A stretch of 64,000 nucleotides of DNA from Bacteroidales bacterium (GTDB lineage: Bacteria; Bacteroidota; Bacteroidia; Bacteroidales; UBA932), in NCBI GenBank assembly GCA_017550525.1, contig JAFZOU010000092.1, forward strand, positions 1 through 64,000, given 5' to 3'. Within the stretch, counting starts at the first letter, position 1; each line of letters begins with the position of its first letter. Shown piece by piece: positions 37,427 to 46,951 of this stretch. Both the position numbers and the translations under genes were made by a program. A model generated the notes under the pieces. It was not told the DNA's origin. It saw only the letters and a list, made by a program, of their open reading frames with translations, and searched no databases.

Positions 37427-40144
37427 ATGAGCAGATTTATCATATGGCTGTTTTCCCTGGTAGCTTTCTTTGCCGGTGATTTGGTGTGGGCCCAGCCATA
37501 CACTCTCCGCAGCCTGCAGGTAGAGGACGGGCTCTCCCAGAATATGGTATATTGCGTCATTCAGGACCACAATGACTATATCTGGATTGGGACGCAGAAC
37601 GGACTTAACCGCTACGACGGAAACTCATTCAAGGTTTACAAGAAAACAGACGGCACCGGGCTTTTCAACGACGCAGTATGTTCACTTAACAAAGACCAGG
37701 ATGGCAACATCTGGGTTGGGACTATCGCCGGCCTTCATATTTTCAATCCATCCAACGAGACTTTCCGTTTTGTCCCTTTGAGAGACATCTCCGGAAATTC
37801 AATAGATGGCCTTGTGCGCGATATTGAATTCGGCCCGGAAGGAGAGGCATATGTTGCCATTGCCGACACCTGCCTTATAAGGATCGGCCGTGATTTCACT
37901 TCCCGTCAGATCAGTCTGGGAGAGAAGGGACGTGGCATTAACATAAGGGACCTCCAGACAGACAGCGCCGGGAATCTATGGATAGCCTCATACGCCGGAG
38001 GCCTTCTGGAACTTCAGGGAAAAGACCTTGATAAAATAAAGCAGTACCCGTTCAAGGGCAAATCCGGACAAATGTTCACAAAGGTAAAGCCCTTGGATAA
38101 CGAGACCCTCCTTGTGGGTTCAGTTGACTACGGCGTACTGAAGTTTCATCTTAGGAATAAATCCTTCACAAACGTGGACGGGATGGGGGCAGGTGATGTA
38201 AACTTTGTTCACGACATACTTGTGGCGTCGGACGGCCGCGTGTGGGTGGGTGCAGAAAACGGAGTCCATATCAGTGACCCCTCTGGCATCACCAGACTTG
38301 TCCACACAGCCGATATTTCCAATCCAATTTCCGACAACGCAGTATTCTGCCTCACTGAAGATATTGACGGCGGCGTATGGATAGGCACCTACTTTGGCGG
38401 GGTTAACTATTACTCCCCCTATTCATCCCTTTTCCAGAGGTTCGTCCCTGTCCCGGGGGAGAACAGGCTCCGCGGAAAGAACATCAGTGAATTCTGTCTG
38501 GCCGGTGACGGAAGCATCTGGATAGGAACGGAAGACGCAGGACTCCACCGTTTCTATCCCGATGAAGGCCGTTTTGAATCAGGCTTCCTTCCCGCCGGAA
38601 ACATCCATGCACTTAAGATAATTGACAATAAACTATGGGTGGGGTCTTACGGGCAGGGGCTCTTTGTACTAAGCCAAAACGACAGGAATTACCGGAAATA
38701 CAGCCTTGACTCTGAAGGTGGCGGTCCCGGAGGAAACAGCGCCTACTCTATCTTCAAAGACCTTTCTGGGACCATCTGGATAGGAACGGAAAGAGGGCTC
38801 TTTCAGTACAACGCCTCAGCAGACCGGTTTTACAGGGTAGCAGAAGATCTGATCTACAGTCACGTCAATGACATCCTTCAGGACTTCTACGGCCGGCTCT
38901 GGTTTGCCACTATGGGCCAGGGAGTATTCCGCCTGGATCCAGAAACGGGGATTTGGCTTAGCCTGGGCGATATGGATCCATATATAAGCTGCATGCTAGA
39001 GGATTCCGCGCACGACATATGGCTGGGGACGGAGGACTCCGGAATCATCTATTATAACCATAAAACTGGAGAGTCTGAAAGAAGGTGGACAGAGGAAGAC
39101 GGGCTTCCCAACAATATGATATACATGCTCCTGGAAGACAATTCCGGAGGGATATGGGGAAGTACCAACCACGGACTCTTCCACCTCACACCAAATCGTG
39201 ACAGGGTGATTCGCTTCGACCACCGGAGCGGTCTTACCGGAGACCAGTTCAATTTCAAATCCGGGATGAAGGCCCCCGACGGGACTCTGTATTTTGGCGG
39301 CGTAAAGGGCTTCGTGAGCTTCCGGCCTGAATCATTCAATTATCCTCCAAGGCCGTCCAAAATTGTCTTTAGTCGCTTTAACATCTATAATTCCGAGGTA
39401 AAACGATGGCCAAAGGACGCCATCGTCCTGCGTCCGGACCAGAAGATGTTCAGCATAGGTTTCGCAGACCTGGATTATTCTTCATTCGGCATCAAAACTT
39501 ACCAGTACAGGCTCCTGGGGCAGGATAAGGACTGGATAAACATAGAACAAAGCCACCTTATCAGCTTTTCAAACCTGCCCTCAGGACGTTATAGGCTGGA
39601 AGTTCGCGCCAATCCTCTTAATGCCGCACCCGGGGACCCCGTAAAAGGCCTTGACATCAGGATTATGCCCCCGTGGTATAGGAGGGCTCCCGCCATAATA
39701 GGAGAAGTGATTATAATCCTGTTCCTCCTATATCTCTTAGGGCGCTTTGTTGCAAGCAAGATCCGTAAGCTCAATCAGGAAGCCGTCGAGAGGGAACTGG
39801 AACGCCGCCGTGCCGCCGCAACTCCTGAGAATCTCAAATTCATGGACCGCGTTAAGAATTTGATGGAAGAGAATCTCAGCAATCCGTCATTTAACGTGAA
39901 CACCCTTGTGGACGAACTACATATGAGCAGGTCCACCCTTTACAGGAAGATGAGGGTGATAACCGATATCCCCGTGAACGACTATATAAAGCAATACCGC
40001 CTTAACAAGGCGGCAAAGCTTATTGCAGAAAAGTCCTGGCCTATAGCAGACGTTGCAAGCATGGTAGGATTCAATTCCCTGTCATACTTCTCACGCTGCT
40101 TCCACGCCCAGTTCGGGGTTTCACCTAAGGACTACAAGGCCTGA
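37427..40144 (+). CDS. Membrane-spanning sensor/AraC-type regulator lacking kinase and receiver (HTCS-like)
   Basis: 905 residues from the ATG at 37427, which begins the signal peptide MSRFIIWLFSLVAFFAGDLVWA; an earlier in-frame start at 37379 lies upstream of the promoter box. The periplasmic part (about 25-650) is a string of Reg_prop beta-propeller repeats (YIWIGTQNGLNRYDG, NIWVGTIAGLHIF, GIWGSTNHGLFHL), followed by a Y_Y_Y domain, a TM helix at about 757-776, a short charged linker (about 777-800) and an AraC HTH domain (about 803-905: MSRSTLYRKMRVITD, IADVASMVGFNSLSYFSRCFHAQFG). Classical HTCS proteins have histidine kinase and receiver between TM and HTH; none is present and the frame is continuous. 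It probably senses a glycan and controls the divergent PUL1 operon directly. Confidence 0.9.
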   Translation: MSRFIIWLFSLVAFFAGDLVWAQPYTLRSLQVEDGLSQNMVYCVIQDHNDYIWIGTQNGLNRYDGNSFKVYKKTDGTGLFNDAVCSLNKDQDGNIWVGTIAGLHIFNPSNETFRFVPLRDISGNSIDGLVRDIEFGPEGEAYVAIADTCLIRIGRDFTSRQISLGEKGRGINIRDLQTDSAGNLWIASYAGGLLELQGKDLDKIKQYPFKGKSGQMFTKVKPLDNETLLVGSVDYGVLKFHLRNKSFTNVDGMGAGDVNFVHDILVASDGRVWVGAENGVHISDPSGITRLVHTADISNPISDNAVFCLTEDIDGGVWIGTYFGGVNYYSPYSSLFQRFVPVPGENRLRGKNISEFCLAGDGSIWIGTEDAGLHRFYPDEGRFESGFLPAGNIHALKIIDNKLWVGSYGQGLFVLSQNDRNYRKYSLDSEGGGPGGNSAYSIFKDLSGTIWIGTERGLFQYNASADRFYRVAEDLIYSHVNDILQDFYGRLWFATMGQGVFRLDPETGIWLSLGDMDPYISCMLEDSAHDIWLGTEDSGIIYYNHKTGESERRWTEEDGLPNNMIYMLLEDNSGGIWGSTNHGLFHLTPNRDRVIRFDHRSGLTGDQFNFKSGMKAPDGTLYFGGVKGFVSFRPESFNYPPRPSKIVFSRFNIYNSEVKRWPKDAIVLRPDQKMFSIGFADLDYSSFGIKTYQYRLLGQDKDWINIEQSHLISFSNLPSGRYRLEVRANPLNAAPGDPVKGLDIRIMPPWYRRAPAIIGEVIIILFLLYLLGRFVASKIRKLNQEAVERELERRRAAATPENLKFMDRVKNLMEENLSNPSFNVNTLVDELHMSRSTLYRKMRVITDIPVNDYIKQYRLNKAAKLIAEKSWPIADVASMVGFNSLSYFSRCFHAQFGVSPKDYKA

Positions 40145-40145
40145 A

Positions 40146-41306
40146 TTACCTGAACAACCTTGGGGCAAACAGCAGGAGATACTGGCGCCAGTTGCACCAG
40201 AGGTGGCCGCGGGAGGATTCGTGGTACTCGTAGGGGAAGCCAAGGGCGTCAAGTTCCGCGCGGAAATCCGTATTTACATCATAAAGGAAATCTTCCTTGC
40301 CGATAGCAATCCAGAACAGGTTGCAGCCCTTCTTCTGATAGGCCCTGAGCTTTGCCTCACGGTTTGAATAAACGTCAAGTTCCGATGTAAACTGCGGCAC
40401 CAGACCGGCGGAGAAAAGGCCCGTCCAGGAGAAGAGGTCCGGATGGTTCAGCGATATATACAGGGAGTGGAATCCGCCCATGGAAAGGCCAGCGACGGCC
40501 CTAGACTGGCGGTTACGGACGGTCTTGTATCGGCCATCAATAAAGGAGACTATCTCTCCGAATGAGGCCTCATACGTGCCGTTCTTGTAGTTGCTTGGAA
40601 TCTGGTTGGACATCACGGGGCGGAAGGCAAGGTTGTCCGGAGTCTCTCCCGGAGCGGCCTGAGCGCCGATATTTCCGTTAGGCATCACCACAATCATAGG
40701 AACGGCCTCTCCCTTTGCGATGAGGTTATCCATAATGCGGGCCGTCTTTCCAAGCTCCAGCCAGGCGTTCTCATCCCCGCCGCTGCCGTGAAGTAGATAC
40801 AGCACGGGGAACTTCTTCTTGCCGTCATAGGCCGCAGGAAGGTAAACGCTTAGACGGCGGTCCTTCCCGGTGGCGCCGGACCGGTACCAGATCTGCTCCA
40901 CATTGCCGTGAGGGACATCCTGAACCTCATAGTAGGAAGCCTTGTCCCCGTCCACATAGAAATAGCTGAACGTTGTTCCAACATCCCTCAGGGTAAAGGG
41001 ATTTCCGGGATCAAGGCCGATAAGCCCGTCTACATAGAACCGATAGGTATAGAGTTCCGATGGAAGCGGAGCCGTAGTGTATTCCCACACGCCGCCTTCC
41101 CCCTCCGTAAGGGGCGATATTCCGTTAACCCAGTCCCCTATCACGGTCACATTATGAGCCTTTGGGGCATAAAGGCGGAAAGTGACGGATCCATCCGGGT
41201 TCACTTCCGGAGACCGCACTGTCTCTGTCTTATGGCCGATATTCTGCTGGGCAAAAAGGCTTAAGGGCAAAAGCGCCAGAAGAATAAAAAGTACACGTTT
41301 CAGCAT
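40146..41306 (-). CDS. Secreted esterase of the CE1/esterase D type with N-terminal CBM48-like domain
   Basis: 386 residues, signal peptide MLKRVLFILLALLPLSLFAQ. Residues about 35-130 resemble the early-set/CBM48 domain seen on Bacteroidota feruloyl esterases (VTFRLYAPKAHNVTVIGDW, YRFYVDG). The alpha/beta-hydrolase domain has LLHGSGGDENAW, the nucleophile elbow AGLSMGG with Ser275, Asp339 and His368 (SSRGHLW) as the probable triad. CE1 enzymes remove acetyl or feruloyl groups from polysaccharides. It is the last gene of the LacI-GH97-esterase series and ends 1 bp from the convergent regulator gene, with no terminator between them. Confidence 0.87.
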   Translation of the reverse strand: MLKRVLFILLALLPLSLFAQQNIGHKTETVRSPEVNPDGSVTFRLYAPKAHNVTVIGDWVNGISPLTEGEGGVWEYTTAPLPSELYTYRFYVDGLIGLDPGNPFTLRDVGTTFSYFYVDGDKASYYEVQDVPHGNVEQIWYRSGATGKDRRLSVYLPAAYDGKKKFPVLYLLHGSGGDENAWLELGKTARIMDNLIAKGEAVPMIVVMPNGNIGAQAAPGETPDNLAFRPVMSNQIPSNYKNGTYEASFGEIVSFIDGRYKTVRNRQSRAVAGLSMGGFHSLYISLNHPDLFSWTGLFSAGLVPQFTSELDVYSNREAKLRAYQKKGCNLFWIAIGKEDFLYDVNTDFRAELDALGFPYEYHESSRGHLWCNWRQYLLLFAPRLFR

Positions 41307-41334
41307 ATTGTATTCAGTTATTAATTTGCAGATG

Positions 41335-43302
41335 TTATTCCTCCGGGGTCAATATCATGGCGCAGCCGCCACCGGAAGCAAGGTGGACGGGGAGTTCATC
41401 CTTTGCGCCCACATTGAATTCCTCCACTTCCAGAAGGTTAGGGTCTTCTTCGCAGAGTGGAACGTCCCTGTAGAGGCGCAGTTTCCATTTGCCGTCACCA
41501 AGGAATGAAAGGGGGATAGATACCGTACGCTCTTTTGAATTGTTTATACACCCCAGATACCACTTCTCTCCGTTTTTCCTGGCAACGGCAACGTATTCGC
41601 TGACCCGGGCATCTGGCACCACCGTGTCATCCCAACGGGTGGGAATGGACATTATGAAATCAAATCCGGGCTGGCCCCTATATGCATCGGGCTCATCACA
41701 TACCATGCTCAGATAGCTCTCCATAACTATATACATGGCCAGCATATGAGATCGTGTACCCGTCACGAAGGGGCGGGTATACCTGACCCGCCATTTGTCC
41801 GGAGGCAGTGAGCGGAATCCGCCAAGATGATAATCGGCCGGACCGGCCAAAAGACGGGTAAAAGGCATCATTATGTCGTGGTCGGGGCCCATCAGACGGG
41901 CTGTATCCCATTTGTAGACTTCATAATTCAGTGTGCCCTCACGCGTGAATTCATTGGGCCAGGTGCGCCACAGGCCGGAAGGCTTGCTTGCGCCATGGAA
42001 CTGGATGAATAATCTGTGCTGGGCTGCTTTTCTTAGGATGGTCTCCTGGATACGGATCATCTCCTGGTCGTCACGATCCATGAAATCCACCATCATCCCT
42101 TTAACGCCCCAGATATTAAACTGGTCAAAAACCCTGTCTATATCCTTGTAGAGAGCTGCCCAGTTCAGCCAGACATGGATATCCACGCCACGCGAAGCTG
42201 CATATCGGCATACAGCAGGAAAATCAAGCACGGAGGCCGGCCTGGTGAGGTCTGCGTTGGGCCCTGCCAATCCAAAACCGGGGCCGTCATCCGTATACCA
42301 GGGCATATCGGCATACCCATAGACCGAGTGGTACTCCAGATTATGGTCGGCCGCAAAATCAATGTAGTATTTATTGGTCAGGAAGTTATTCCCTCTCTGG
42401 AATGTAGTATCCGGCATGGCTGTGTCATTCCACCAGGGAAAAGTTGTCTTGCCGGGCTTGAGCCAGGAGGTGTCCTCAACCTTACACGGGTCTGCCAGGC
42501 TTGTAAGTACAGTACTTTCAATAAGGGCCCCAGGGCGGTCTGCAACCTGAAAGACGCGCCAGGGAGTACGTCCATGAGCATCAAGGAGTACACTTACACC
42601 CGGGATGTCCAGGCGCGGGGAGAGCCGGCTCTTCAGATTTCCGCCGCCACACACAAGATACATTCCTGCATAATCTACAAGGTTTGCCTCCATGATGGCA
42701 AGATATCGGCCGGAAGGATACTCCAGAAGTAGCGGCATGTCTATGAGCCTGTCCTTCTCCAGCGCAGGCAACGGGACGCGAGTATAAGGGCCTTCATGTG
42801 TATTTATGAATCCAGGGACAAACAGGGCAGTGGCAAGAGGGGTCCCCGACGGCCGGATTTCCATGAGCTCATTCCTGATCTGGAGGGTTTCCGTATTGCA
42901 GAACTCATAACGGAAAGCAGCGGCGTCGTTGAACACCTTGATGTGGACGTACATGAAAGGCTCTTTGTCGCCTTTTCCATACACGGGCAAAGATGCATAG
43001 TTGTACGACTCCCTTACATGGGATTTCTTTCCAACCGGCAGGACATATTCTTCAACGGCATAGCCTTTTTCTGTTTGGCCGATCTTCCAATGTGAACAGG
43101 GAATATCGGCACTGTCAAAACCAAGGGAGGAGTTTTGAACCAATATCTCCCGTTGATAACTAAGATTATACTGCAGGGTGCCCTCCGATGGAGAAAGAGT
43201 AAAAACAAGATGCCTGTCCGGAGATGTCACACGGACGGATGCAGCAGTGGCGGATAACGCACAGAAAGCCGCTATCAAACAGAGCAGATATCTGATTCTC
43301 AT
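41335..43302 (-). CDS. GH97 glycoside hydrolase (retaining type, probably alpha-galactosidase-like)
   Basis: 655 residues, signal peptide MRIRYLLCLIAAFCALSATA. GH97 layout: N-terminal beta-supersandwich (about 22-290), a TIM barrel (295-560) and C-terminal beta-domain. GVKGMMVDFMDRDDQEM contains Asp406 at the position of the catalytic nucleophile in retaining GH97 enzymes such as BT_1871 alpha-galactosidase, whereas inverting SusB-type alpha-glucosidases use glutamates. This favours the retaining group. The ATG follows the LacI stop with no gap (TAAATG), so translation is probably coupled to the regulator gene. The exact sugar is uncertain; retaining beta-L-arabinopyranosidases also exist in this family. 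Confidence 0.88.
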   Translation of the reverse strand: MRIRYLLCLIAAFCALSATAASVRVTSPDRHLVFTLSPSEGTLQYNLSYQREILVQNSSLGFDSADIPCSHWKIGQTEKGYAVEEYVLPVGKKSHVRESYNYASLPVYGKGDKEPFMYVHIKVFNDAAAFRYEFCNTETLQIRNELMEIRPSGTPLATALFVPGFINTHEGPYTRVPLPALEKDRLIDMPLLLEYPSGRYLAIMEANLVDYAGMYLVCGGGNLKSRLSPRLDIPGVSVLLDAHGRTPWRVFQVADRPGALIESTVLTSLADPCKVEDTSWLKPGKTTFPWWNDTAMPDTTFQRGNNFLTNKYYIDFAADHNLEYHSVYGYADMPWYTDDGPGFGLAGPNADLTRPASVLDFPAVCRYAASRGVDIHVWLNWAALYKDIDRVFDQFNIWGVKGMMVDFMDRDDQEMIRIQETILRKAAQHRLFIQFHGASKPSGLWRTWPNEFTREGTLNYEVYKWDTARLMGPDHDIMMPFTRLLAGPADYHLGGFRSLPPDKWRVRYTRPFVTGTRSHMLAMYIVMESYLSMVCDEPDAYRGQPGFDFIMSIPTRWDDTVVPDARVSEYVAVARKNGEKWYLGCINNSKERTVSIPLSFLGDGKWKLRLYRDVPLCEEDPNLLEVEEFNVGAKDELPVHLASGGGCAMILTPEE

Positions 43303-44334
43303 TTATTTGTTTTGTTTCTTCCTGGCCGATGATTCCCGGACAATCAGTTTGCCGGCAACTTCTATCTGCTGCATCATGCCCTGACCTGACTCCAGCATCT
43401 CTACCAGAACGTCCACGCTCTTGCGGGCCATTGTTTCAAGGGGCTGTTCAAAATAAGTAAGAGGAGCATAGAAGAAATCAAATACGCTGCCTCCGTCAAA
43501 GCCCACCAGGGCGAGGTCGTCGGGGATACGTATATCGCTGTCCTTTATATGCCTGAGGCACTGGATAGTGATGGCATTAGTGGCACAAAGGAGGGCATCG
43601 GCCCCGCCTTCCACAATGCTGCGCACCTCTTTGCGGCAATAGCGGGCAGTATCTTCCATGGGGACATTGTGGATAGAGATGAAATCCTCACGGCCGGCAT
43701 CGCGCATAGCCTGACGGTATCCTTCCTCACGGCCGGCAATGTTCACGAGTTCTCCCTTGTAACCTACCATGGCTATCTGGGAATAACCCTGCTGGATGAG
43801 GTGCATGGTGGCATCATATCCAGCCTTGACATTATCCAGAGTGACATAGTTGGATTTCAGGTCCGGTATATAACGGTCCAGAAGGACAAAGGGAACGTTC
43901 CTTTCCGAGAGACACTCTATTGTGTTCCTTGAGCCGTTGCAGGGAACAAGGATAAGTCCGTCCACTTCCTTGGCCAGCATCCTCTCCACCTGCTTTTCCA
44001 TGGTCTGGGCATTTTCGTCGGAACTGGCGAAAAGAGCCATGTATCCCTTCTCCTCAGTTGCGGATTCAATATGACGGGCTATATCCGCAAAGAACTGATT
44101 GGAAATATCGGAGACAATAACCCCTATGGTCTTTGATGATCCGTCACGCAAGCTTTTTGCCAGTCCATTGGGCTTATAGTTAAGCTCTTTGGCAATTCTC
44201 TTTACTTTTTCCGCGACATCCTTATTGACACGATACTGCTGTTGCTTCCCGTTCAATACAAAGGACACGAGGGATGTTGAAACGCCTGCAGCAGCGGCGA
44301 CATCCTTCAAAGACACATTATTCTTCCTAATCAT
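43303..44334 (-). CDS. LacI-family transcriptional regulator
   Basis: 343 residues from the ATG at 44334-44332; an 18-codon upstream extension overlaps the promoter box and is rejected. The HTH is VSLKDVAAAAGVSTSLVSFVLNG (7-29), with the hinge NYKPNGLAKSLR. The periplasmic-binding-like effector domain runs SKTIGVIVSDISNQFFADIARHIE to LVGFDGGSVFDFFYAPLTYFEQPLETMARKSV. LacI proteins usually repress sugar operons and release DNA on binding a sugar. Its neighbours are GH116 upstream and GH97 downstream, so it is the natural regulator of PUL2. A common TGCTAAA-type motif at four PUL2 promoters is a candidate operator. Confidence 0.94.
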   Translation of the reverse strand: MIRKNNVSLKDVAAAAGVSTSLVSFVLNGKQQQYRVNKDVAEKVKRIAKELNYKPNGLAKSLRDGSSKTIGVIVSDISNQFFADIARHIESATEEKGYMALFASSDENAQTMEKQVERMLAKEVDGLILVPCNGSRNTIECLSERNVPFVLLDRYIPDLKSNYVTLDNVKAGYDATMHLIQQGYSQIAMVGYKGELVNIAGREEGYRQAMRDAGREDFISIHNVPMEDTARYCRKEVRSIVEGGADALLCATNAITIQCLRHIKDSDIRIPDDLALVGFDGGSVFDFFYAPLTYFEQPLETMARKSVDVLVEMLESGQGMMQQIEVAGKLIVRESSARKKQNK

Positions 44335-44338
44335 GATG

Positions 44339-44346
44339 CAAATATA
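44339..44346 (-). promoter_or_regulatory. -7 promoter box of the LacI gene (TATATTTG)
   Basis: The complement of 44339-44346 is TATATTTG, ending 4 bp before the ATG, so the mRNA would be leaderless or nearly so. The TGCTAAA motif is not seen here. Confidence 0.55.
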
Positions 44347-44391
44347 CAAAATATTAGGGAAAACGGCACAACAGAGTACTCCAGGCACGGT

Positions 44392-46932
44392 CTAACGCCG
44401 TTTGGCCGACTGGTTTTTATAAATTTTTCCGTTGATTATGAACTGTTTAACTTCAATGTTTCCGCTTACAGTTTCAATAAATGGAATACCGTCTTTGAGA
44501 CCCACGGTTCCGTAACCGGTTGCGGTGGAAAGGAAGGACCGGAAGTTGTCTCCAACCTTGGAGTTGATATGGAGGGTCTTCTCTACGGCATCATATCTTG
44601 CTCCGGTAAGGGCTTCCAGAAGTGCATAACTTGAAAGGGCGCGTCCATACCATGATCCGCATTCATATTCATTGAAAGGATTGCGCAGGGTTCCGTCATA
44701 ACGGTTTCGGCAGGTGCGGACGATATCAAGCCCTTCTTCCACACATCCTTCCGCTATGAGATGAGCCGCCACCTGATATTCAATGCCGGTCCAGACCTCG
44801 TCACTGTAAACGAAGGGAAGGTTGGGTTTATCTCCATACGGCCAGGAACATAGAAGGAGTCCTCCTTCATTTCCTAGCGCATAACCCGGACGTTGAGGGT
44901 TGGAGTGGTCACGTAAGTCGTGCTTGAGATTGTATTTGTAAACGGATAGGAGATGACTTCTGACTTTTTCATGGTCAAGAGGTTCTTCAAGACCCGCGAA
45001 AGTTGTCAGGAAACATCCAAGGACGCCGTCAGAGATACATCCCTTTCCATATTGGTATTTGGGACCTTCTTCAAGGAGTATCTTCTGGGCCTCGGGGCTG
45101 TATGTGCTCTGGAAAGACTGGACTTCCATCGGCGAGGGGGCATTCAGGCCCTCCCACCTTACCTGCTGGTAGAAGTATTCTCCGTTCCACAGCTCTGTTT
45201 CCATGAATCTGACACTCTTTTCAAGGAGCTCTTCATAGAAGTTGATCTCCTTCTTCTTAAGGGCCTTGAGGTCTTTTGCCATCTTTACAAAGCAATTGAG
45301 CGCAGATGTGTATATGCTGGTACACATTCCGTCCGGCCCCCAGAACTCAATGTCGTAAGTATTGTGATGAGGCTCCTCCAGAGCACCCACATGACGTGGA
45401 TCCCAGGTACGGATACAATAATCCATACTCTGCCTGATCTGGGGAAACATATCGGCAATCCACTTATTGTCTCCGCTGATGCGCCACTCGCGGTAAGCCT
45501 TTATTATACCGCCCAGCTGGCCGTCAGAGGCAGCATGGAAGTCATGGCGCAGGGGGCGGATAGGAAGATTAGCGCGGAATGCCTGATGACCTTCCGTGTT
45601 CTGGTCAATATAATACTCTGTCTCTCTGAGGGAACGCTCCAGACGGGGGAAGAGATGGGGCACGGCCTGAGCATAGTTCCACACATGCTCACAGGAGCCG
45701 TGGCAACTGCCCCAGTTGTCTCCACTGCCTTCCCAAACCCAGTATTTGCCGTCGTGCTGACGCATGACAGTGGTGGATTTAAGTATGGTAAGATTGGCAC
45801 TTACAGCCTCAAGGACTTCCGCTGGCAGGGTACTGTCAAAGAATGTCTCCGAGAACTTCTGACTTGCATCTTTCAGCCTGTCATAGTTGGCGTCCCAGTA
45901 TTCAGTCACTTCTTCCAGATTTTTGAAACGGCGGCTGTAATAGGGCTCATAGCGCTCCGGAAGATCCTTGAAATTGTCGGGATTGTAGCAGGAGCCATAA
46001 TCCTCGGGGCAATTGGGCTCTGGGCCGATACGATGGAATGAGGTAGGGAAATACCAGGCCATACGGAGCTTGACTGTCTTGCTCTCACCGGGCTTAAGGC
46101 TAAGTGGCACATAGAGGGAACCTCCAGGGGCGCCGTCTCCTGTTCCATTGGGGACTATTTCTCCGCTTGCCGCCTTGTTCCAGGCCATTGTGAGGGGATC
46201 AAACCATCCGCCGCGGAACCAGCAGTAGTCACATTCTGTGGAATCATCGTCCGTGTAGATGGCAAAGCGCCCTTCCCACTCGGGATTCCTGGGGGTAGGA
46301 TCCTGACGCAGGACAAACCCGTTTTTCATCTCCTCAACGCAGGAAAGAGCCTCATGCGATGTAAAGACAAAGTTTCTTGTATTGAAAGAGAACACAGCCT
46401 CTACGGGCTTGCTAGAACTATTGGTGAAAGTGTACTCAAATCCCGCCACAGGGAGTCCTGATTCATCCTCATCGTTTGGAATGAAAGGATTCCAGACAGT
46501 TATTGAGACCTTAAGCGGAAGATCCTTATCCCAGAGCTCGAGAGTTGCAAAGGGGAAATGAGGGGTGAATATTCCATTGTCAAAACGCGGGAGCCCCCAG
46601 GTGGTACCACCAACTCCCATACCACCCTCCAATCGGCCGAATTTCTTATAGTCCGGGACGTTGGCCTCAAGGACTTTGGTGCCGTTCTCAAGCCCTTTCA
46701 CGCAAATGGCCGCAAAGGTGCACGGCTCATGGAAAAGCTGAGGATAATGGCGGAGCGACATGTTTGATATGGCTCCGGTTCCTTCGAAGCAAAACATTCC
46801 TGTGCCGATTCCCCCGACAGGGAAAGCGATATGATCAAGCTCATGACCGGTGTATGACCCGTTGTAATTGTGTGCCGATATCAACGATGTAGAGACACAG
46901 AGAATCAGCAGGGAGGAGAGTAGTTTCTTCAT
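44392..46932 (-). CDS. GH116 glycoside hydrolase (GBA2-like)
   Basis: 846 residues, signal peptide MKKLLSSLLILCVSTSLISA. The N-terminal beta-domain has ELDHIAFPVGGIGTGMFCFEGTGAISNMSLRHYP, typical of GH116, followed by an (alpha/alpha)6 barrel. Expected catalytic residues are Glu529 in HNTYDIEFWGPDG (nucleophile) and Asp635 in GCISDGVLGC (acid/base). GH116 is known for beta-glucosidase/beta-xylosidase activity; I also recall a beta-D-arabinofuranosidase member involved in D-arabinan degradation. Company of GH172 and DUF4185 makes the latter activity worth testing. It lies 19 bp after the CotH-like gene and is followed by the LacI gene. Confidence 0.88.
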   Translation of the reverse strand: MKKLLSSLLILCVSTSLISAHNYNGSYTGHELDHIAFPVGGIGTGMFCFEGTGAISNMSLRHYPQLFHEPCTFAAICVKGLENGTKVLEANVPDYKKFGRLEGGMGVGGTTWGLPRFDNGIFTPHFPFATLELWDKDLPLKVSITVWNPFIPNDEDESGLPVAGFEYTFTNSSSKPVEAVFSFNTRNFVFTSHEALSCVEEMKNGFVLRQDPTPRNPEWEGRFAIYTDDDSTECDYCWFRGGWFDPLTMAWNKAASGEIVPNGTGDGAPGGSLYVPLSLKPGESKTVKLRMAWYFPTSFHRIGPEPNCPEDYGSCYNPDNFKDLPERYEPYYSRRFKNLEEVTEYWDANYDRLKDASQKFSETFFDSTLPAEVLEAVSANLTILKSTTVMRQHDGKYWVWEGSGDNWGSCHGSCEHVWNYAQAVPHLFPRLERSLRETEYYIDQNTEGHQAFRANLPIRPLRHDFHAASDGQLGGIIKAYREWRISGDNKWIADMFPQIRQSMDYCIRTWDPRHVGALEEPHHNTYDIEFWGPDGMCTSIYTSALNCFVKMAKDLKALKKKEINFYEELLEKSVRFMETELWNGEYFYQQVRWEGLNAPSPMEVQSFQSTYSPEAQKILLEEGPKYQYGKGCISDGVLGCFLTTFAGLEEPLDHEKVRSHLLSVYKYNLKHDLRDHSNPQRPGYALGNEGGLLLCSWPYGDKPNLPFVYSDEVWTGIEYQVAAHLIAEGCVEEGLDIVRTCRNRYDGTLRNPFNEYECGSWYGRALSSYALLEALTGARYDAVEKTLHINSKVGDNFRSFLSTATGYGTVGLKDGIPFIETVSGNIEVKQFIINGKIYKNQSAKRR

Positions 46933-46951
46933 ATGATGCCGTTATGTTAGT

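Noticed and set aside
37427-40144. HTCS with kinase lost through a frameshift
   Set aside because: The reading frame is continuous through propeller, TM helix and HTH; no kinase-like sequence remains in another frame.
40141-40150. Terminator between convergent regulator and esterase
   Set aside because: The stops are 1 bp apart and no hairpin with T-run is visible on either strand.
44953-46041. 362-codon plus-strand frame
   Set aside because: Antisense to the catalytic barrel of GH116, with no recognisable domain or promoter; long antisense frames are common at this GC content.
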